Positions 54,048-62,601 of a stretch of 64,000 nucleotides of DNA are shown here, piece by piece; position 1 is the first letter of the stretch, and the number at the start of each line of letters is the position of its first letter. The translations under genes were made by a program, and so were the position numbers. The stretch comes from Arthrobacter antibioticus (GTDB taxonomy: Bacteria > Actinomycetota > Actinomycetes > Actinomycetales > Micrococcaceae), in assembly GCF_030063205.1 (NCBI RefSeq), contig NZ_JASISQ010000006.1, forward strand, positions 167,914-231,913, in the 5' to 3' direction. Under the pieces are notes generated by a model. That model worked only from the letters and a program-made list of their open reading frames with translations, did no database searches and was not told the DNA's origin.

Positions 54048-54104
54048 GCTAGCATCCGTGGGTTCCAAAAGCTCTGGTGGCTCTAGGAACCCACGGATGC
54101 TAGC
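54048..54104. terminator. 19-bp perfect palindrome between ridA and xerD
   Basis: Arms GCTAGCATCCGTGGGTTCC (54048-54066) and complement (54086-54104) flank a 19-nt loop. It separates convergent ridA and xerD and includes the xerD stop codon (54100-54102) in its right arm. The stem is long, but there is no T tract, so termination is probable rather than certain. Confidence 0.6.
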
Positions 54105-55167
54105 CCAAAGCCCGCGGGTGTGCGGCGGCATACACTTCACGCAGGGTTTCCGCGGTGACAAGTGTATAAACCTGAGTGGTGGTCACTGAAGCGTGTCCCA
54201 GCAATTCCTGCACCACCCGTACATCTGCACCACCTTCAAGCAGGTGCGTAGCAAATGAATGCCGAAGTGTATGGGGTGAGACATCCACAGTGACGTTCGC
54301 CTTCTCGGCAGCAACTTTTAATATTGTCCAAACACTCTGCCGGCTTATCCGCCCACCCCGTGCATTGAGGAACAACGCCGGCGTACCTCGGCCTTTGGCC
54401 ACCAGAACGGGCCGGCCACGCACCAAATACGCTTCCAGTGCCCGCAGAGCATAGGAACCAATCGGCACAATACGTTCCTTGGAGCCCTTACCAAAGAGCC
54501 GGACAAGTGAGGGCCCGTCCTCCACAGAGTCAGGCAACACCAGGTCATCGATATCGAGGCCAACGGCTTCACTGATACGGGCACCAGTAGAATACAAAAA
54601 TTCAAGCATAGCCCCATCGCGGAGCCCGGAAGGGGTATCCGTACCGGCCACCTCAAGGATACGCGTTACGTCATGAACGCTGATGGCCTTGGGCAGCCGC
54701 CTACCCGGCTGTGGCGGATGAACGTCCGCCGCCGGATCTGCGTCACTGAGACCTTCCAGTGCCCAGAATTTGTGCAAACCACGGACCGCCACGATGGTTC
54801 TGGCCGCAGACCTTAATCCGAGGGTGGATCCGCCGTCGGCACCGTCGGAGAGTCCTTGTGCAAATTCGCTGACGTGATGTCTCGTAACACGGGCGGGCTC
54901 ACTGACGTGAGCAGACACCAAAAAATCTTCGTACCGTCTAAGGTCTCGCCTATAAGCCGCCAAAGTGTTGGGGGCCAGACCACGTTCAACACCCACATGG
55001 AGTAGATAATCTGCGATGGCGCGAGACAGCTTTGTGGGAGGAAGCGAGCTTGAGGGCAGCGGGCTCACTCTTGACGAAGGTGACGGCGAGGTAGCACCCC
55101 TAAAGGTCCCGGAATCTGGTGCTCCGGCACTGGATGCCGTTGAGCCGGCAGCGCCGGAGGCCGTCAC
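54100..55167 (-). CDS. xerD: Tyrosine recombinase XerD
   Basis: A 355-aa site-specific recombinase that resolves chromosome dimers at dif. The SAM-like core-binding domain is [27 protein letters not shown]. The catalytic residues are present: R197 (GARISEA), Lys near 227 (GKGSKER), H299-xx-R302 (HTLRH), H325 (LGHAS) and nucleophile Y334 (TQVYT). GTG 55167 overlaps the nudix stop by 4 bp; TTG 55191 is possible but has no ribosome site. About 45 Pro/Ser-rich residues precede the domain. In related genomes the ParA-scpAB genes follow; here a 29-kb region intervenes. Confidence 0.93.
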   Translation of the reverse strand: MTASGAAGSTASSAGAPDSGTFRGATSPSPSSRVSPLPSSSLPPTKLSRAIADYLLHVGVERGLAPNTLAAYRRDLRRYEDFLVSAHVSEPARVTRHHVSEFAQGLSDGADGGSTLGLRSAARTIVAVRGLHKFWALEGLSDADPAADVHPPQPGRRLPKAISVHDVTRILEVAGTDTPSGLRDGAMLEFLYSTGARISEAVGLDIDDLVLPDSVEDGPSLVRLFGKGSKERIVPIGSYALRALEAYLVRGRPVLVAKGRGTPALFLNARGGRISRQSVWTILKVAAEKANVTVDVSPHTLRHSFATHLLEGGADVRVVQELLGHASVTTTQVYTLVTAETLREVYAAAHPRALG

Positions 55168-55847
55168 CGCTGGGACGGGTGCTCGGGCCAAGGCGCATTG
55201 CCGGGGCGCAGCGTGGAGAACCCTGTTCGAACCGCCTGTGCAGCAGCTAAGATACCGACGACGGCGGATGGGTTATGTATGCGGCCCTCCAGGACGCCGG
55301 CTGCCGCTTCTTCCAGGTCAACCCAGGCAAACTTAATTTCAGCTTCCTCTTCGGTCCGCACGTGCCGCAGGTCTTCTGGTACCTCCGTAATTTGGCGGGC
55401 CAGATAAATTCTTATGGCCTCGCTGGAGGAGCCGGGCGAATTGAAGAAGTCGGTGAGCACATGCCATTGTCCTGCCACCAGATCGGCTTCTTCAGCGAGT
55501 TCACGGGCCGCACCAACAACAAAGTCTTCACCTTCAATGTCCAATAATCCGGCAGGAATCTCCCACAGGTTCATATGGACAGGGTGCCTGTATTGACGCA
55601 GCAACAACACTTGGTTGTGCTCGTTGAGGACAACAACGGCTACTGCTCCCGGGTGATCAATATAGTCCCGGGTTAAAGGTGCGGAGTCAGCAGACAGTGA
55701 AAACGTGTCTGAGACGACGTTCCAGATACGCCCTTGGTACACCGTGGACCGAGCATGCAGTGGCCTACAGCTTTCTTCATCAGCCACAACAGCTGACAGT
55801 TCTGCCGCAACAGGCTGCTCTCGGTTCTCCGGTGTATCCAGGCGCAT
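55164..55847 (-). CDS. Nudix hydrolase, ADP-ribose pyrophosphatase-like
   Basis: A 227-aa protein. The strand pair [30 protein letters not shown] and the Nudix box ([24 protein letters not shown], Asp in place of the last Gly) match ADP-ribose diphosphatases (Rv1700 type). It lies 5 bp after pyrG and overlaps xerD by 4 bp. Likely acts on ADP-ribose from NAD turnover. Confidence 0.92.
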   Translation of the reverse strand: MRLDTPENREQPVAAELSAVVADEESCRPLHARSTVYQGRIWNVVSDTFSLSADSAPLTRDYIDHPGAVAVVVLNEHNQVLLLRQYRHPVHMNLWEIPAGLLDIEGEDFVVGAARELAEEADLVAGQWHVLTDFFNSPGSSSEAIRIYLARQITEVPEDLRHVRTEEEAEIKFAWVDLEEAAAGVLEGRIHNPSAVVGILAAAQAVRTGFSTLRPGNAPWPEHPSQR

Positions 55848-55852
55848 CGTCT

Positions 55853-57559
55853 CTATACCTCCAACAACCGTGTGGCGCTCTGGCGTTCCAGCGCTGCAGC
55901 AACCAACCCGGCGAAGAGCGGATGCGGCCGGGTGGGTCGCGAGCTCAATTCCGGGTGTGCCTGCGTGGACACATAATACGGGTGAACGTCGCGGGGAAGC
56001 TCAACGTACTCAACCAATTTGCCATCCGGTGAGGTGCCGGAGAAGACGAGTCCTGCCGCAGCAATCTGATCGCGGTACAGATTATTAACTTCGTAGCGGT
56101 GGCGGTGACGTTCAGAGACATCCGTTCTGCCATATGTTTGCGCAACAACGGATCCCTCAGCCAGTACCGCGGGGTATAGGCCAAGGCGCATGGTTCCGCC
56201 AAGATCCCCCTTGCCAGCAACAATGTCTTGCTGCTCTTCCATGGTGGCAATAACGGGGTAAGTGGGGTTCTCATCAAACTCTGAGGAGGAAGCCCCATCA
56301 AGCCCAACAACGTTGCGTGCGTATTCAATAACCATTGATTGCAGACCTAGGCAGAGTCCCAGTGTGGGGATCTTGTTTTCGCGAGCAAACCGCAACGCAC
56401 CCAGCTTGCCTTCTAGCCCGCGGATGCCGAATCCACCGGGGACACAGATGGCGTCAACATCGCCAAGAGCCTTGATGGCTCCGGCTTCCGTGGCGCAGTC
56501 ATCTGAAGGGACCCAACGGATTTTAACCTTGGTGGCATTGGCGAAGCCGCCTGCACGCAACGCCTCAGTCACCGACAAGTAGGCGTCAGGTAGATCAATG
56601 TATTTGCCCACAAGCGCAATCTCAATGTGATGCGCCGGATTGTGCACCACGTCCAGCAGCTTGTCCCACTTGGTCCAGTCAACGTCTTTGAAAGGCAGAT
56701 CAAGTGCGCGCACAATGTAGGAGTCAAGTCCCTGAGAGTGCAGGATCTTGGGGATGTCATAGATGCTTGAGGCGTCCGGGCAGCCAATAACGGCTTCAAC
56801 GTCGACGTCGCAGGCGCGGCCGATCTTGGTGTGCATGGCCTCAGGCAAGACCCGGTCCGAGCGCAGGATGATGGCGTCCGGCTGAATACCCAATGAGCGC
56901 AGCGCAGCAACAGAGTGCTGGGTGGGCTTGGTTTTCAGTTCCTGGGAGGGACCAATGTAGGGGACAAGAGAAACATGGGCGAAGAACACATTGTTCCGGC
57001 CAACGTCCTGGCGCACTTGCCGTGCCGACTCTAGGAACGGCTGGGACTCGATGTCTCCTACTGTGCCGCCAATTTCCGTGATGATCACGTCGGGTGCGTT
57101 GGGGCCCTCGGCGGGCAGACGCATGCGACGTTTGATCTCATCGGTGATGTGCGGGATGACCTGCACGGTGTCCCCCAGGTACTCGCCTCGGCGTTCCTTG
57201 GCGATGACAGTTGAGTACACCTGTCCTGTTGTGACGTTAGCGGAGCCTTCCAGATTTTCATCGAGGAAGCGTTCGTAATGGCCAATATCCAAATCCGTTT
57301 CGGCGCCGTCATCGGTAACGAAGACTTCACCGTGTTGGAAGGGATTCATTGTCCCTGGATCCACATTGAGATAGGGATCGAGCTTTTGCATTGTCACAGA
57401 GAGTCCGCGAGCACGCAGTAGGTGACCGAGGCTAGAAGCCGTCAGCCCCTTACCAAGCGAGGACGCGACCCCACCGGTGACGAAGATATGTTTGGTCGTC
57501 TTGGACTGACCACTGAACCGGGAATTTGATCGTTGCACCACGGAGTTCGAGCCTATCAT
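55853..57559 (-). CDS. pyrG: CTP synthase
   Basis: A 568-aa enzyme making CTP from UTP with glutamine. The synthetase domain begins [20 protein letters not shown], with [34 protein letters not shown] sequence (here DIGHYERF). The glutaminase domain has PGGFGIRG and the nucleophile Cys in LGLCLGLQ, with HPE near the C-terminus. A 22-residue N-terminal tail precedes the core; the start (ATG 57559) has only a weak ribosome site. Confidence 0.96.
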   Translation of the reverse strand: MIGSNSVVQRSNSRFSGQSKTTKHIFVTGGVASSLGKGLTASSLGHLLRARGLSVTMQKLDPYLNVDPGTMNPFQHGEVFVTDDGAETDLDIGHYERFLDENLEGSANVTTGQVYSTVIAKERRGEYLGDTVQVIPHITDEIKRRMRLPAEGPNAPDVIITEIGGTVGDIESQPFLESARQVRQDVGRNNVFFAHVSLVPYIGPSQELKTKPTQHSVAALRSLGIQPDAIILRSDRVLPEAMHTKIGRACDVDVEAVIGCPDASSIYDIPKILHSQGLDSYIVRALDLPFKDVDWTKWDKLLDVVHNPAHHIEIALVGKYIDLPDAYLSVTEALRAGGFANATKVKIRWVPSDDCATEAGAIKALGDVDAICVPGGFGIRGLEGKLGALRFARENKIPTLGLCLGLQSMVIEYARNVVGLDGASSSEFDENPTYPVIATMEEQQDIVAGKGDLGGTMRLGLYPAVLAEGSVVAQTYGRTDVSERHRHRYEVNNLYRDQIAAAGLVFSGTSPDGKLVEYVELPRDVHPYYVSTQAHPELSSRPTRPHPLFAGLVAAALERQSATRLLEV

Positions 57560-57628
57560 CTAATGAGCCAGTAAAAGTTTGAGAACGGCAACATTGTTTT
57601 TTGCTTTTCTGCCGTCCATCTCCACGAG

Positions 57629-59356
57629 TTACTTAACGGGTCGGGCAGCTTGCAGCAATAATTCCTTGGCGTGTGCCTGCGCTGTTGCTGAATCCTCCTG
57701 CCCTGCGAGCATGCGCGCCAGTTCCACGACCCGTTCTTCATCATTCAAAAGTCGCACGTTGCTGGTAGTGATTCCGGTTGAGTTTTTGCTCACAGAGCTC
57801 TTGGTCACCAAGATATGCTGGTCAGCAAAAGCAGCCACTTGGGGCAGGTGCGTGACAACCAACACTTGCACGTGTTCAGCGAGCATGGCCAGTCTGCGGC
57901 CAATTTCCACTGCGGCTTTACCACCCACCCCGGAGTCCACTTCGTCAAAGACAAACGTGGGCACAGGGTCCACGGCGGCAAGGACCACTTCCAGCGCCAA
58001 CATGACCCGTGAGAGTTCACCACCGGAGGCTCCCTTGCCCAATGGACGCGGGAGCGCACCGGCATGGGGTGCAAGGAGGAAGGCAATCTCATCCTGGCCG
58101 TGAATGCTGCGCTCGGCTGCACTGATTTCAATGACAAGGCTGGCATCTGGCATAGCTAGTGCCTTCAACTCGGCGCTAACAGCCTTGGCAAGCTTCTCTG
58201 CGGCTTTCCTGCGCAGTGAGGTAAGTTCCATGGCCAGCACGCCGAGTTCGTGAACTGCCGCAGTTTCCTGGGCTTCCAGCGTCTCTATCCGCCCTGAATC
58301 ATCGCTGAGTTCGGTCAACCGGATCCTTGCGGTGTCAGCCCACTTGATAACTTCATCGATACTAGGGGCATATTTGCGCACCAATACGGCCAATTCTCCG
58401 CGCCTGTCTTCAACCTCGGCAAGTCGACCAGGCCCCTCGGAGTCTAGAGATGTGGCGTAGCTGACCAGATCACGGGCGATGTCAGCGAGAAGGTAGCCAA
58501 CTTCGGCGAGTCGTTTGGTTGTCTGCCCCAGTTCCTCATCAGTCTCGGCGACGGTTTCCACAAGTCGCCGGGCACTGTCCACAAGTGTGGCGGCATCGAT
58601 TCCATCGCCATAGTCGGCAGCACTCAGCGCCTCGTGAGCTCCCAAGGCGGCTTTTCGGAGCACTTCAACATTGCCCAGCTTGACCGCCTCGGCTTTGAGG
58701 AGTTCATCTTCGGCGCCAAGTGGTTCGACAGCGTCGATCTCGGCTAAGGCTGTGGTTAGCGCATCCGCTTCTCGCAACCGTTCTCGGCTGGCCGTGTGCA
58801 ATTCATGCAGCTGGGACTGCGTAATTCTCCACCGTTCAAAGACAGTGCGGTAGCTATGCATTTTGGCGGCAAAGCCTTTGTGGGCCTCGGCCGCAAATTT
58901 ATCTAGTGCCGCCCGCTGTGCGGAAGGGTTTTTAAGCCGAATCTGGTCTGATTGACCATGCACAGCCACGAGTGTCTCACCCAACTCGTTAAGTACACCA
59001 ATGGGTGCGCTACGTCCGCCTACGTGGGCTCGGCTACGGCCATCGGCATTGACGGAGCGGGCCAGAATCAGTTGAGCGCTGCCGTTGTGTTCGTCAATGT
59101 CGGCACCAGCTTCCAACGCGCGCACAAGCGCTGGGTGGCCTGAAGGCAGGGTTAGTGTGGCCTCGGCAGAGGCCGACTTGGCTCCATTACGTACAGCTCC
59201 AGCATCAGCCCTGTTACCCAATAAGAGTCCGACGGCGGTCACCACCATGGTCTTTCCCGCACCAGTTTCACCACTGACAACACTTAGGCCGGGCCCCAGT
59301 GGCAGCGTTGATTCTGAGATGACGCCAAGGTCACGGATGCGAATTTCCTCGATCAT
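57629..59356 (-). CDS. recN: DNA repair protein RecN
   Basis: A 575-aa SMC-like ATPase for double-strand break repair. It begins MIEEIRIRDLGVISESTLPLGPGLSVVSGETGAGKTMVV (Walker A), has a central coiled-coil region (about 170-390), the signature LGKGASGGELSRVMLALEVV, and Walker B TFVFDEVDSGVGGKAA followed by VTHLPQVA. Start overlaps the nadK stop by 4 bp, as in Rv1695-Rv1696. Confidence 0.95.
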   Translation of the reverse strand: MIEEIRIRDLGVISESTLPLGPGLSVVSGETGAGKTMVVTAVGLLLGNRADAGAVRNGAKSASAEATLTLPSGHPALVRALEAGADIDEHNGSAQLILARSVNADGRSRAHVGGRSAPIGVLNELGETLVAVHGQSDQIRLKNPSAQRAALDKFAAEAHKGFAAKMHSYRTVFERWRITQSQLHELHTASRERLREADALTTALAEIDAVEPLGAEDELLKAEAVKLGNVEVLRKAALGAHEALSAADYGDGIDAATLVDSARRLVETVAETDEELGQTTKRLAEVGYLLADIARDLVSYATSLDSEGPGRLAEVEDRRGELAVLVRKYAPSIDEVIKWADTARIRLTELSDDSGRIETLEAQETAAVHELGVLAMELTSLRRKAAEKLAKAVSAELKALAMPDASLVIEISAAERSIHGQDEIAFLLAPHAGALPRPLGKGASGGELSRVMLALEVVLAAVDPVPTFVFDEVDSGVGGKAAVEIGRRLAMLAEHVQVLVVTHLPQVAAFADQHILVTKSSVSKNSTGITTSNVRLLNDEERVVELARMLAGQEDSATAQAHAKELLLQAARPVK

Positions 59357-60429
59357 CTCTCATCCTCCCCATAAACAGAGGTTGTACCGGAATAAGAACT
59401 TTGCTGCGGCGGAACGGTAAGGTCAGGAACGGGCCGGATCACACCGCTGCGCGTACCCTCAAGTGCCGATTTGGGCCTTGGTGACTTGATGATCGGCAGC
59501 TGTGTAGTTGGGGGCAGCGGATTTTCGGCCGAGGGGCCACGCCAGCCTTGAACTGGCAGCTCAAACTTGCGCACAAGTCGTTCGGAGAACGTTGATTGCT
59601 GGGTCCGTGCCAGTTTCACAGGTTTAGGGGAACGCGTCACTTCAATCCGCGCGCCAGGCAAAAGGTCAACTGTTCGCCGTCCATCGCACCAAATAACTCC
59701 GTAGGCGCCGTTGCGGCTCAACACCTCAACGGCAAGCGTGGAGGTTGGAGCCACGACCAACGGTTTAGCAAAGAGCGCGTGGGCGCTGATGGGAACCATC
59801 AAAAGCGCTTCCACACCGGGCCATACAACGGGGCCGCCGGCAGAAAATGCATACGCCGTGGAACCTGTTGGTGTTGCCATGACAACACCGTCACAACCGA
59901 AGGATGTCAGTGGGCGCCCGTCCACCTCGGTAACCACCTCGATCATCCGTTCACGATTGCCTTTTTCAAGTGCAACCTCATTCAGCGCCCAGGTGTGTGC
60001 GACCATTTTTCCAGCCACCCTGACTATCACGTCAAGACACATACGCTCTTCCACCGAGTATCTGCGCTGGACAACGGCTGCGACGGTTTGAATGAGTTCC
60101 TCACGTTCGCTTTCTGCAAGGAAACCGACGTGACCTAAGTTCACCCCAAGCAGGGGAACATCGTACTCCCGGACGATCTCGGCGGCACGCAATATGGTGC
60201 CATCCCCGCCCAAAACCATCACCAGCTCTATCTCTGCCAGAGTGACATCTTTGTCAAGAATCTCCATATTTACTCCGGATACGCCTAGGTAACCTGTCAT
60301 GTCGGAGAGTTCATCGGCATACATAACCGGGACAATGTTGTTTGCATGAAGCTCAACGCACGCCTCGAGGGCGGCAAGCATCGACTCTTCACGGCCAGTG
60401 TGGGCCAGAATCAAGACGCGCCGTGTCAT
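59353..60429 (-). CDS. nadK: NAD kinase
   Basis: A 358-aa enzyme phosphorylating NAD to NADP. Motifs are LVMVLGGDGTILRAAE (GGDGT), GVNLGHVGFLAE and GVVMATPTGSTAYAFSAGGPV. A poorly conserved 60-residue Pro/Arg/Ser-rich tail follows. ATG 60429 (MTRRVLILAHTGREES) is chosen over an ATG 15 bp upstream to match the family N-terminus. Operon tlyA-nadK-recN, with a 119-bp gap to tlyA. Confidence 0.95.
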   Translation of the reverse strand: MTRRVLILAHTGREESMLAALEACVELHANNIVPVMYADELSDMTGYLGVSGVNMEILDKDVTLAEIELVMVLGGDGTILRAAEIVREYDVPLLGVNLGHVGFLAESEREELIQTVAAVVQRRYSVEERMCLDVIVRVAGKMVAHTWALNEVALEKGNRERMIEVVTEVDGRPLTSFGCDGVVMATPTGSTAYAFSAGGPVVWPGVEALLMVPISAHALFAKPLVVAPTSTLAVEVLSRNGAYGVIWCDGRRTVDLLPGARIEVTRSPKPVKLARTQQSTFSERLVRKFELPVQGWRGPSAENPLPPTTQLPIIKSPRPKSALEGTRSGVIRPVPDLTVPPQQSSYSGTTSVYGEDER

Positions 60430-60548
60430 GTGTTGTTTCCTCATCGCTTTCCGCGGGACCGCATGGTTGCGGAACCACTAGTGTCAGGACTGCGTGCACA
60501 AGCCCACAATGCTCAAACTCAAACAAGTTGGGCCCTAATGGCTGGTCT

Positions 60549-61364
60549 TCACATGGATCCGGGCCATAGTGTAGCTAGCAACGTCCTCACAGAACGTTCC
60601 TGTTCTTCGATCTTATGCGCAGCCCCGGACACAACACGCGTGGCGAGTAGAAAATACTCAACATTTCCATCTTGACCGTGCAATGCGCTCACTCCAATAC
60701 CCTGCAGAACAAGTCCGTTGGCAACCGCCGCTGAGGCAACCAGGGCGACCGCGCGCCGTCGTTCATTCTCGCTGCTGACCACACCAGTACGAGCAAGACG
60801 ATCCTTGCCCACCTCAAACTGTGGCTTCACCATCAGGAGCAGGTCACCGCCAATTTTGGTGGCAAGGACAAGTGGTGCCATGACAAGCGTCAGTGAGATG
60901 AAAGAGAGGTCGCAAACGGTGAGATCGGCGGGTCCACCAATATCATCGGCTGACATGTAGCGGATATTCATGCCCTCGTAGACTTCAACGCGAGGATCAT
61001 TACGTAGCGAGTCGACCAGCTGGCCGTGCCCAACATCCACGGCCGCCACCGCAGAAGCTCCCCGTCGCAACAGCACGTCGGTGAATCCCCCCGTGGAAGC
61101 TCCCGCATCAAAGCAGCGCTTTCCGATTACGCGCACCTGCGGAAAATGTGCCAAAGCTCCGGCAAGTTTGTGGCCTGCCCGGGACACATAGTCTTCTTCG
61201 TTGCCTGGGAGAATGACCACTAGCGACTCCGTGTCAACGGCGTAGGCCGCCTTGATCACTGGAGCTCCGGCAACGGTGACGCGGCCGGCCTTGATGAGAG
61301 TGGCTGCCACAGTTCGCGATCGCGCCAAACCACGATTTACTAACTCCTGGTCGAGTCGAGTCAT
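60549..61364 (-). CDS. tlyA: TlyA rRNA (cytidine-2'-O)-methyltransferase
   Basis: A 271-aa protein with an N-terminal S4 domain (RLDQELVNRGLARSRTVAATLIKAGRVTVAG) and an FtsJ-like methyltransferase domain with FDAGASTGGFTDVLLRRGA (SAM motif I). TlyA 2'-O-methylates 16S and 23S rRNA in mycobacteria and sets capreomycin susceptibility there. Its ATG overlaps the small upstream gene by 4 bp. Confidence 0.94.
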   Translation of the reverse strand: MTRLDQELVNRGLARSRTVAATLIKAGRVTVAGAPVIKAAYAVDTESLVVILPGNEEDYVSRAGHKLAGALAHFPQVRVIGKRCFDAGASTGGFTDVLLRRGASAVAAVDVGHGQLVDSLRNDPRVEVYEGMNIRYMSADDIGGPADLTVCDLSFISLTLVMAPLVLATKIGGDLLLMVKPQFEVGKDRLARTGVVSSENERRRAVALVASAAVANGLVLQGIGVSALHGQDGNVEYFLLATRVVSGAAHKIEEQERSVRTLLATLWPGSM

Positions 61365-61576
61365 GCTTCTTTACCGCTCATGGCGACAGCTGGATCGGCA
61401 TCAAGCTCACGCTCTAGGCCCTCTAGCGTCTGTGTGTAGCGTTCCTTATGCTGGCTGACCGGGCTCTGAAGCGTCTCCTTGGCAAGCTCGATTAGAGCGT
61501 CCACAGCAGGATCTCCCGTGGGTTGAGAGAGAGACTTTTTTTCTAAAGACTCCTCTGGAGATTCTTCTATTCTCAT
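61361..61576 (-). CDS. Conserved small protein (Rv1693-position)
   Basis: A 71-aa acidic protein beginning MRIEESPEESLEKKSLSQPT, with a helical core DPAVDALIELAKETLQSPVSQHKERYTQTLEGLERELD. It starts 2 bp after the HAD gene stop and overlaps tlyA by 4 bp. A small hypothetical sits in the same slot in M. tuberculosis. Function unknown; coupling to tlyA suggests it is translated. Confidence 0.8.
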   Translation of the reverse strand: MRIEESPEESLEKKSLSQPTGDPAVDALIELAKETLQSPVSQHKERYTQTLEGLERELDADPAVAMSGKEA

Positions 61577-61578
61577 GA

Positions 61579-62601
61579 TTACTCTGCCGGTCCAGCGCCG
61601 GTTTTAGCCCAGGTAATAGTGGGGTCCGTTGGCTCTGCGGCGCTCGGAACTGCTGCCCACCAGGCAGCGCATGCGGCCCGCCATGAATCGGTGTCATCAG
61701 CACGGCCGGCAATGTGCAGGGCTGCATCCCCCGATCCGGAGGTCATTACAGTCGCGGCAGCAACGCCACAAGTGACTCTCGCGCCGTCGAACTTCACTTC
61801 GGGGTACGCCGTATACAGCTGCGCCAGAGTATCTACGATGAACCGTGGCCTTTCCGCAGTGCGTGCCCGCAGCGCAGTTTCGCATGTGTCCACACCCGTC
61901 AGCACCAGAGCAGTAGCCATCCCAGCGTTGTTGCCGCCCAAAATGTCAGTATCCAGCCTGTCCCCCACGACCAGCGGGGCCTTGGACTTCAAACGGTTGG
62001 CGGCCGTGCGAAACAGCGGCGCCTCAGGTTTTCCAGCCACCAACGGATCATGTTCGACGGCGGCTCGGACCGCAGCAACCAAGGTTCCGTTGCCCGGGGC
62101 GATTCCGCGATCCCGAGGGATCGTCATGTCGGTATTTGTAGCAATCCAGAGCGCGCCAGCGTTGATAGCATAGCTAGCCTCGGCAAGATCGGCCCAGCCA
62201 AGTGAGGGGTCAAACCCTTGGATCACAACGTCGGGGGAATCCGTGGCGCTGGTTACAACCTCCATACCCAACGCCGCAACTTCTTGCGACAAAGCGACGC
62301 TGCCTGTGACAAGCACTTTGGCGCCTTTAGGGAACTTCTGCGCCAGTAAAGCAGCACCGGCTTGAGCAGAACTAACTACCTGATCCTCATTTGCTGGTGC
62401 CCCAAGCTCACGCAAATGTGCCGCGACCTGCGCTGGTGTACGGGACGCATTGTTCGTCACATACACCAGCGAAACACCGATATCAGCGAGTCCGATCAGG
62501 GCTTCGATTGCTCCATCGATGGCCTTTGGACCGGCGTATACAACGCCATCCAAATCCGCCAGTACGGCATCAAAACCACTAAGCAACGCGTTAGCTGTCA
62601 C
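61579..62601 (-). CDS. HAD-superfamily phosphatase, NagD/glycerol-3-phosphate phosphatase-like
   Basis: A 340-aa HAD type IIA hydrolase. Motif I is AVLADLDGVVYAGP, motif II VTNNASRT, and motif III/IV PLVVGDRLDTDILGGNNAGM. The M. tuberculosis protein at this position (Rv1692) is a D-glycerol 3-phosphate phosphatase. A C-terminal extension of about 75 residues follows the core. GTG 62601 has GGAG 10 nt upstream and overlaps the preceding gene by 11 bp. Confidence 0.9.
   Translation of the reverse strand: MTANALLSGFDAVLADLDGVVYAGPKAIDGAIEALIGLADIGVSLVYVTNNASRTPAQVAAHLRELGAPANEDQVVSSAQAGAALLAQKFPKGAKVLVTGSVALSQEVAALGMEVVTSATDSPDVVIQGFDPSLGWADLAEASYAINAGALWIATNTDMTIPRDRGIAPGNGTLVAAVRAAVEHDPLVAGKPEAPLFRTAANRLKSKAPLVVGDRLDTDILGGNNAGMATALVLTGVDTCETALRARTAERPRFIVDTLAQLYTAYPEVKFDGARVTCGVAAATVMTSGSGDAALHIAGRADDTDSWRAACAAWWAAVPSAAEPTDPTITWAKTGAGPAE

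Noticed and set aside
54100..55167. Integrase of a genomic island
   Set aside because: Sequence, overlap with the nudix gene and synteny identify housekeeping XerD; it does not mark an integrated element by itself.
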